From positions 1 through 33,345 of the forward strand of contig NZ_BCVD01000031.1 in assembly GCF_001591565.1 (NCBI RefSeq): DNA of 33,345 nucleotides, read 5' to 3'. The stretch is from Priestia flexa NBRC 15715 (GTDB lineage: Bacteria > Bacillota > Bacilli > Bacillales > Bacillaceae_H). Positions 29,044 through 33,345 of this stretch are shown piece after piece. Position 1 is the stretch's first letter; every line of letters starts with the position of its first letter. Made by a program: the position numbers and the translations under genes. The notes below the pieces were generated by a model that saw only the letters and a program-made list of their open reading frames with translations, was not told the DNA's origin and ran no database searches.

Positions 29044-30330
29044 ATGGAAAAGCTGAAAATACAAGGTGGCTTTACTCTAAGTGGAACAGTTCGTGTAAGC
29101 GGTGCTAAAAATAGCGCTGTGGCGCTGATTCCAGCTACGATTTTAGCGGAGTCACCTGTTACAATAGAGGGGCTACCTCGTATATCAGATGTTGAATTGC
29201 TGAGTGATTTAATTGAAGAAATTGGTGGCACTGTCACAAGTGATAATGAAGAATTAACGGTAAACCCAACTCATATGACGGCCATGCCTTTACCAAGTGG
29301 AAAGGTAAAAAAGCTGCGTGCTTCTTATTATTTGATGGGAGCAATGTTAGGGCGTTTTAAAAAAGCTGTTGTTGGTCTTCCAGGCGGCTGTTATTTGGGA
29401 CCGCGCCCAATTGATCAGCATATTAAAGGTTTTGAGGCACTAGGTGCTACTGTTACAAATGAACAAGGTGCTATTTATTTACGTGCTGAAGAATTAAGAG
29501 GAGCTCGTATTTATTTAGACGTGGTAAGCGTTGGTGCAACCATTAATATCATGCTAGCTGCTGTCAGAGCAAAGGGACGTACTGTTATTGAGAATGCAGC
29601 TAAAGAACCTGAGATTATTGATGTTGCGACGTTGCTAACGAGTATGGGAGCAAAAATTAAGGGTGCTGGAACAGACGTTATCCGCATTGATGGCGTAGAT
29701 ACTTTACATGGATGCCGTCATTCAATCATTCCAGATCGTATTGAGGCGGGCACTTACATGGTAATGGGTGCTAGTATGGGGAAAGAAGTGATTGTGGATA
29801 ATGTGATTCCACAGCACTTGGAATCTTTGACAGCTAAAATGAGAGAAATGGGTATTCATATTGAAACAAGCTCAGACCAAATTTTGGTTGCTACAAGAGA
29901 ATTATTAAAGCCTGTAGACATCAAAACATTGGTTTATCCAGGATTCCCAACAGATTTGCAGCAACCTTTCACTACTTTATTAACAAAAGCATCTGGTACA
30001 AGTGTAGTAACAGATACAATTTATGGAGCTCGTTTTAAGCATATTGATGAGCTAAGACGTATGAATGCTTCGGTTAAAGTAGAGGGTCGCTCTGCAATTA
30101 TTAATGGGCCAATACAGTTGCAAGGTGCGCGTGTTAAGGCTTCTGATTTACGAGCAGGAGCAGCTCTAGTAACAGCTGGTTTAATGGCTAAAGGAATTAC
30201 TGAAGTTACCGGATTAGAACATATTGATCGAGGATATAGTCACCTCGTGGACAAACTATCAAGTTTAGGCGCAATGATTTGGCGAGAAGAAATGACTGAA
30301 GAAGAAATTGAACAATTCCAAAATTCTTAA
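29044..30330 (+). CDS. murAB: UDP-N-acetylglucosamine 1-carboxyvinyltransferase (second MurA)
   Basis: A 428-residue MurA enzyme that transfers enolpyruvate from PEP to UDP-GlcNAc, the first committed step of peptidoglycan synthesis. Substrate-binding Lys22-Asn23 (SGAKNSA) and the active-site Cys116 in [11 protein letters not shown] are present. The Cys form makes it potentially fosfomycin-sensitive. Position between tal and rho matches B. subtilis murAB (murZ), the second MurA paralogue. GAAGGGAGC precedes ATG 29044. I could not find a strong promoter in the 28895-29043 gap. A TGTCGAA sequence at 28902-28908 matches a Spo0A-box core but may be chance. Confidence 0.93.
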   Translation: MEKLKIQGGFTLSGTVRVSGAKNSAVALIPATILAESPVTIEGLPRISDVELLSDLIEEIGGTVTSDNEELTVNPTHMTAMPLPSGKVKKLRASYYLMGAMLGRFKKAVVGLPGGCYLGPRPIDQHIKGFEALGATVTNEQGAIYLRAEELRGARIYLDVVSVGATINIMLAAVRAKGRTVIENAAKEPEIIDVATLLTSMGAKIKGAGTDVIRIDGVDTLHGCRHSIIPDRIEAGTYMVMGASMGKEVIVDNVIPQHLESLTAKMREMGIHIETSSDQILVATRELLKPVDIKTLVYPGFPTDLQQPFTTLLTKASGTSVVTDTIYGARFKHIDELRRMNASVKVEGRSAIINGPIQLQGARVKASDLRAGAALVTAGLMAKGITEVTGLEHIDRGYSHLVDKLSSLGAMIWREEMTEEEIEQFQNS

Positions 30331-30358
30331 TCACAAATTTTCTTATCATGTCATCTAC

Positions 30359-30386
30359 TAGACATTACGTGAATTTCGTCTATAAT
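30359..30386 (+). promoter_or_regulatory. strong SigA-like promoter downstream of murAB
   Basis: TAGACA (30359-30364, 5 of 6), a 16-nt spacer and a perfect TATAAT (30381-30386). Transcription would start near 30393, directly in front of the hairpin at 30400-30427. It may be a rho promoter with an attenuated leader. Confidence 0.5.
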
Positions 30387-30399
30387 AGAGTAAGTTGAA

Positions 30400-30427
30400 A
30401 ATCAGTGAGGGAAATCCCTCACTGATT
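30400..30427 (+). terminator. strong hairpin after murAB (terminator or attenuator)
   Basis: A perfect 12-bp stem (30400-30411 with 30416-30427) closes a 4-nt loop, followed by ATTTATTC rather than a clean U tract. It serves as the murAB terminator and/or an early attenuator for the promoter just upstream. Confidence 0.7.
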
Positions 30428-30825
30428 ATTTATTCGTTATAAATAATAAATTGGTGTGTGCAATGTATTTGTAGCTATCATTTCTTATTTAATATGAATT
30501 GAAAAGGTTTTCAGTAGAAGCTAGTAAACTATAACATGTTTTTTTGTTGAACGCTATGCGTCAAAAAAAGATTGATTAAAAAGATAGAAAAAGGTTAGAA
30601 TATAAGTTGCTACATTAAACAATTCGTGGTTTTTGCCACTTCGTTATAAAAGTAACTTGTTTTTTCTTCTAATAAGTGTATAATTATAATTGATTCTACT
30701 TATGTATACTTCTAGATTACCTTCTCCATCTTTAACACATTGTTCCGACCGTATCATTTTCTAATAGATAGTAACTTAATATGGAAGGAAACTCAAAAAT
30801 TATTCATTAAAAGCGTGGTGTCCTA
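30428..30825 (+). other. rho upstream region (no gene seen)
   Basis: 398 AT-rich nt before rho. B. subtilis has glpX (ywjI) between murAB and rho; no remnant is recognisable here. It contains a T7/A7-flanked imperfect hairpin around CGC-TAT-GCG at 30552-30560 and a second candidate promoter at 30657-30684. No ORF with a ribosome binding site is seen. A long rho leader would fit the known autoregulation of rho. Confidence 0.55.
30657..30684 (+). promoter_or_regulatory. candidate rho promoter
   Basis: TTGTTT (30657-30662), a 16-nt spacer and TATAAT (30679-30684). The -10 is perfect and preceded by TG. The leader to rho would be about 135 nt. Confidence 0.4.
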
Positions 30826-32100
30826 ATGAACTTAACATTATCCAGTTTAGAAAATATGAAATTAAAAGAGCTATATGAACATGCGAAAGCATATAAAGTT
30901 TCTTATTATAGCAAGCTAACGAAAAAAGAGCTTGTTTTTGCAATTTTAAAAGCACAGGCAGAGCAAGACGGTCTGCTTTTCATGGAAGGTGTCCTTGAAA
31001 TTATTCAATCGGAAGGGTTTGGGTTTTTAAGACCAATCAACTATTCTCCAAGCTCTGAGGATATTTATATTTCCGCGTCTCAAATTCGCCGTTTTGATTT
31101 ACGAAACGGAGATAAAGTATCTGGTAAAGTTCGTCCCCCTAAAGAAAACGAGCGTTACTATGGCTTACTACATGTAGAAGCAGTTAATGGTGAAGATCCA
31201 GAGACATCAAAAGAACGCGTGCATTTCCCAGCGTTAACGCCTATTTATCCAAATGAGCAAATGCGTTTGGAAACACAGCCTAGAAGTTTCTCAACTCGAA
31301 TTATTGACCTTATCTCACCGATTGGTTTTGGTCAAAGGGGATTAATTGTTGCACCACCTAAAGCTGGTAAAACAATGCTTCTAAAAGAAATTGCAAACAG
31401 TATTACAACAAATCATCCAGAAGCAGAGCTCATTGTTCTCTTAATCGATGAGCGTCCTGAAGAAGTAACAGATATTGAAAGATCTGTTGATGGGGATGTT
31501 GTAAGTTCAACGTTTGATGAGGTACCAGAAAACCATATTAAAGTCGCTGAGCTTGTGCTCGAGCGTGCAATGAGATTAGTGGAGCATAAAAAAGACGTTG
31601 TCATTTTAATGGATAGTATCACTCGTCTAGCTCGTGCTTATAACCTTGTTATTCCGCCAAGTGGAAGAACATTGTCAGGTGGTATTGACCCAGCTGCTTT
31701 CCATCGTCCAAAGCGATTCTTTGGTGCTGCCAGAAACATTGAAGATGGCGGAAGCTTAACAATTCTTGCAACAGCTTTAATTGATACAGGCTCTCGTATG
31801 GACGATGTAATCTATGAAGAGTTTAAAGGAACTGGAAATATGGAGCTTCACCTTGATCGTTCACTTGCGGAAAAACGTATTTTCCCGGCAATTGATATTC
31901 GTCGTTCAGGTACACGTAAAGAGGAGCTTCTTATTCCAAAGGAGCAGCTTGATCATTTATGGGCTATTCGTAAGTCAATGGCTGATGCGCCTGATTTTGC
32001 TGAAAAGTTCTTAAAGCGTCTTCGTCAAACAAAATCAAATGAAGAGTTTTTTGCTTTGTTAACTGAAGAGAAGAAAGCTCTATTAGCTAATAAACGATAA
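30826..32100 (+). CDS. rho: transcription termination factor Rho
   Basis: A 424-residue hexameric RNA-dependent ATPase that ends transcription at Rho-dependent sites. The N-terminal helix bundle (1-48) is followed by the cold-shock RNA-binding domain (about 50-125, FGFLRP at 65-70). The ATPase has the P-loop APPKAGKTM around 176-184 and Walker [11 protein letters not shown] at 258-267. The Q-loop region [17 protein letters not shown] and Arg-finger region lie further on. ATG 30826 has only a weak GGTG at 30817-30820, consistent with low translation. No terminator is visible after the gene. The long upstream region may carry its autoregulation. Confidence 0.96.
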   Translation: MNLTLSSLENMKLKELYEHAKAYKVSYYSKLTKKELVFAILKAQAEQDGLLFMEGVLEIIQSEGFGFLRPINYSPSSEDIYISASQIRRFDLRNGDKVSGKVRPPKENERYYGLLHVEAVNGEDPETSKERVHFPALTPIYPNEQMRLETQPRSFSTRIIDLISPIGFGQRGLIVAPPKAGKTMLLKEIANSITTNHPEAELIVLLIDERPEEVTDIERSVDGDVVSSTFDEVPENHIKVAELVLERAMRLVEHKKDVVILMDSITRLARAYNLVIPPSGRTLSGGIDPAAFHRPKRFFGAARNIEDGGSLTILATALIDTGSRMDDVIYEEFKGTGNMELHLDRSLAEKRIFPAIDIRRSGTRKEELLIPKEQLDHLWAIRKSMADAPDFAEKFLKRLRQTKSNEEFFALLTEEKKALLANKR

Positions 32101-32179
32101 CAGAAAACATATGTAATTGGTTTTATAAAGATTTTAAATGAAGTGTCAGTTGATGGAAAAAGATGTTTTGAATAGGTGG

Positions 32180-32208
32180 TTGCAAAACGAAACAACCCTT
32201 GTTATAAT
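32180..32208 (+). promoter_or_regulatory. SigA promoter for rpmE
   Basis: TTGCAA (32180-32185), a 17-nt spacer and a perfect TATAAT (32203-32208). The expected start is near 32215, giving a leader of about 100 nt. Confidence 0.7.
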
Positions 32209-32221
32209 TTCATCATGTGTG

Positions 32222-32271
32222 TTGATAAGATACACGATGGTGCGATTATGCTCATCATTTTTTCTTATCAA
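32222..32271 (+). promoter_or_regulatory. structured rpmE leader (possible L31 autoregulatory element)
   Basis: TTGATAAG (32222-32229) pairs with CTTATCAA (32264-32271). Inside, GATG (32236-32239) pairs with CATC (32253-32256), with a GC/GC inner helix, and is followed by T6. Ribosomal-protein leaders upstream of L31 genes have been reported in Firmicutes; membership of that family is not verified. The T6 after the inner stem leaves open a terminator-type switch. Confidence 0.5.
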
Positions 32272-32316
32272 TAAACTCTGTTTCAGAATGATTCAGGGCG
32301 GAAGGAGATGAAAAGA

Positions 32317-32517
32317 ATGAAAACAGGAATTCATCCAAAGTACAACAAAATCATGGTGAAATGCAGCTGTGGTAATGAGTTTGAAACTGGTTCTGTAAAA
32401 GAAGAGATGCGCGTTGAGACTTGTTCACAATGTCACCCATTCTATACGGGCCGTCAAAAATTCGCTGAAGCTGGTGGCCGTGTTGATCGTTTCAACAAAA
32501 AATACGGTCTTAAATAA
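32317..32517 (+). CDS. rpmE: 50S ribosomal protein L31 (zinc form)
   Basis: A 66-residue large-subunit ribosomal protein L31 of the zinc-containing (C+) type: Cys16, Cys18, Cys36 and Cys39 form the ribbon (KCSCGNEF and [10 protein letters not shown]). The C-terminal [20 protein letters not shown] is typical. The frame also opens at ATG 32308, but AAGGAG (32302-32307) abuts it. ATG 32317 is 9 nt away and gives the canonical N-terminus MKTGIHP. The Zn form implies that zinc-limited cells would need a paralogue, which is not in the window. Confidence 0.96.
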   Translation: MKTGIHPKYNKIMVKCSCGNEFETGSVKEEMRVETCSQCHPFYTGRQKFAEAGGRVDRFNKKYGLK

Positions 32518-32533
32518 TCAAGATTGTCGAAGC

Positions 32534-32569
32534 AAACAGGCAAGTAGCTTATCTCTTGCCTGTTTTTTT
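32534..32569 (+). terminator. intrinsic terminator after rpmE
   Basis: AAACAGGCAAG (32534-32544) pairs with CTTGCCTGTTT (32555-32565), a 10-nt loop, then a T run to 32569. Confidence 0.9.
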
Positions 32570-32714
32570 ACTTTTAAAAATACGGAATAAGTAAAATATT
32601 TCCACTGCGGGTGGAGAAATCTTTTTATATACATGTTCTACATAATTAAAGGTAGACTAGATAAAGTTAGTAGCGGTTCGCTCATAATGGAGTGATAGGA
32701 AGGGAGAGTCCCGC

Positions 32715-33329
32715 ATGGTGTACGTAATGAAACAAAGCGGTTGGATTGAAGTAATTTGTGGAAGTATGTTCTCAGGGAAATCAGAAGAATTAATTCGTCG
32801 TGTTCGTCGCACGCAGTTTGCCAAGCAAAATGTGCAGGTGTTTAAGCCAGCAATCGATGATCGATATAGTGAAGAAGCGGTTGTATCACATAATGGAACA
32901 TCAGTTATTGCCCATCCTATATCTATTTCTACTGACATTTTAGATATAGTTAGCGAAGCTACAGATGTAGTGGCAATCGATGAGATTCAATTCTTTGATA
33001 ATCAAATTGTTGAAGTTGTACAAGCTCTTGCAGATAAAGGGTTTCGTGTCATTGTAGCAGGACTTGATCAAGACTTTCGTGGTGAGCCTTTTGGACATGT
33101 ACCTCAGCTGATGGCAATAGCTGAATCGGTTACAAAACTGCAAGCTGTTTGTGCATCATGTGGATCTCCAGCAAGTCGTACTCAACGTTTAATTAATGGA
33201 GAGCCAGCTTCTTATGATGATCCCATTATACTAGTGGGCGCATCAGAATCTTACGAACCTCGCTGTCGCCATTGTCATGTGGTGAAAAGTTCAAAAGCAG
33301 CAAGTAACTTTCAAGAACTAACCAAATAA
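32715..33329 (+). CDS. tdk: thymidine kinase
   Basis: A 204-residue type II thymidine kinase that phosphorylates thymidine in the salvage pathway. The P-loop [14 protein letters not shown] is near residues 16-29. DEIQFFD carries the catalytic/Walker B region, and [12 protein letters not shown] follows. The zinc ribbon has CASCG and CRHCH. The nucleotide-binding lasso [28 protein letters not shown] is intact. AGGGAGAG is about 7 nt before ATG 32715. An in-frame ATG at 32727 lacks a ribosome binding site. The window ends 16 nt after the stop. Confidence 0.95.
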   Translation: MVYVMKQSGWIEVICGSMFSGKSEELIRRVRRTQFAKQNVQVFKPAIDDRYSEEAVVSHNGTSVIAHPISISTDILDIVSEATDVVAIDEIQFFDNQIVEVVQALADKGFRVIVAGLDQDFRGEPFGHVPQLMAIAESVTKLQAVCASCGSPASRTQRLINGEPASYDDPIILVGASESYEPRCRHCHVVKSSKAASNFQELTK

Positions 33330-33345
33330 AAAAGAGACTGAGACA
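33330..33345 (+). terminator. probable left arm of the tdk terminator, cut by the window end
   Basis: AAAAGAGACTGAGACA follows the tdk stop. A-rich sequence then a GAGACTGAGACA arm is typical of the 5' half of an intrinsic terminator, but the complementary arm lies outside the window. Confidence 0.35.

Noticed and set aside
30538-30570. T7/A7-flanked hairpin in the rho leader as a terminator
   Set aside because: The helix is interrupted by bulges with only a CGC/GCG core, and the T run lies on the 5' side, not after the stem.

Overview
The window is ordinary chromosomal backbone of a low-GC, spore-forming Gram-positive of the Bacillaceae. Most gene pairs and their order (ywfO-ywgA, ywhB, ywhC-ywhD-pbpG-speE-speB, ywiB-argS, uvsE-clsB-fadF, acdA-rpoE-pyrG-ywjG-spo0F-fbaA-tal-murAB, rho-rpmE-tdk) match the B. 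subtilis ywf-ywj region as I remember it. The B12-dependent fused mutase IcmF, absent from B. subtilis, suggests a Priestia (Bacillus) megaterium-type or related organism; this is inference, not a database match. No tRNA, rRNA, IS element, prophage or CRISPR array was seen.

Layout. 1-5.7 kb: HD-domain nucleotide hydrolase YwfO and YwgA; a tautomerase; a site-2-type membrane protease with YwhD; a class A penicillin-binding protein on the minus strand. 5.7-8.1 kb: spermidine synthase and agmatinase, separated by 222 nt that fold into several helices ending in a strong intrinsic terminator just ahead of the speB ribosome binding site. 8.1-12.4 kb: ywiB-argS, then the minus-strand pair clsB-uvsE. 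12.4-23.1 kb: a long plus-strand fatty/branched acyl-CoA operon: fadF (membrane Fe-S protein, probable ETF:quinone reductase), thiolase, 3-hydroxyacyl-CoA dehydrogenase, two acyl-CoA dehydrogenases, a TetR regulator and IcmF. Its promoter carries a site close to the B. subtilis FadR box. 23.1-33.3 kb: rpoE, pyrG with a CTP-sensing attenuator, ywjG, spo0F with a SigH-type promoter, fbaA, tal, murAB, rho, rpmE and tdk.

How the genes work together. The acyl-CoA operon would oxidise short or branched acyl-CoAs, pass electrons through an ETF to FadF and the quinone pool, and interconvert isobutyryl- and n-butyryl-CoA through IcmF. An enoyl-CoA hydratase, an acyl-CoA ligase and ETF are not in the window. 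SpeB and SpeE supply putrescine and spermidine. Several leaders look like cis-acting control regions: speE-speB, pyrG, the 495-nt region before rho, and the rpmE leader. The least explained are the speE-speB RNA and the promoter-plus-hairpin upstream of rho. I see no wholly new multi-gene system here; the novelty candidates are RNA elements and one divergent acyl-CoA dehydrogenase.
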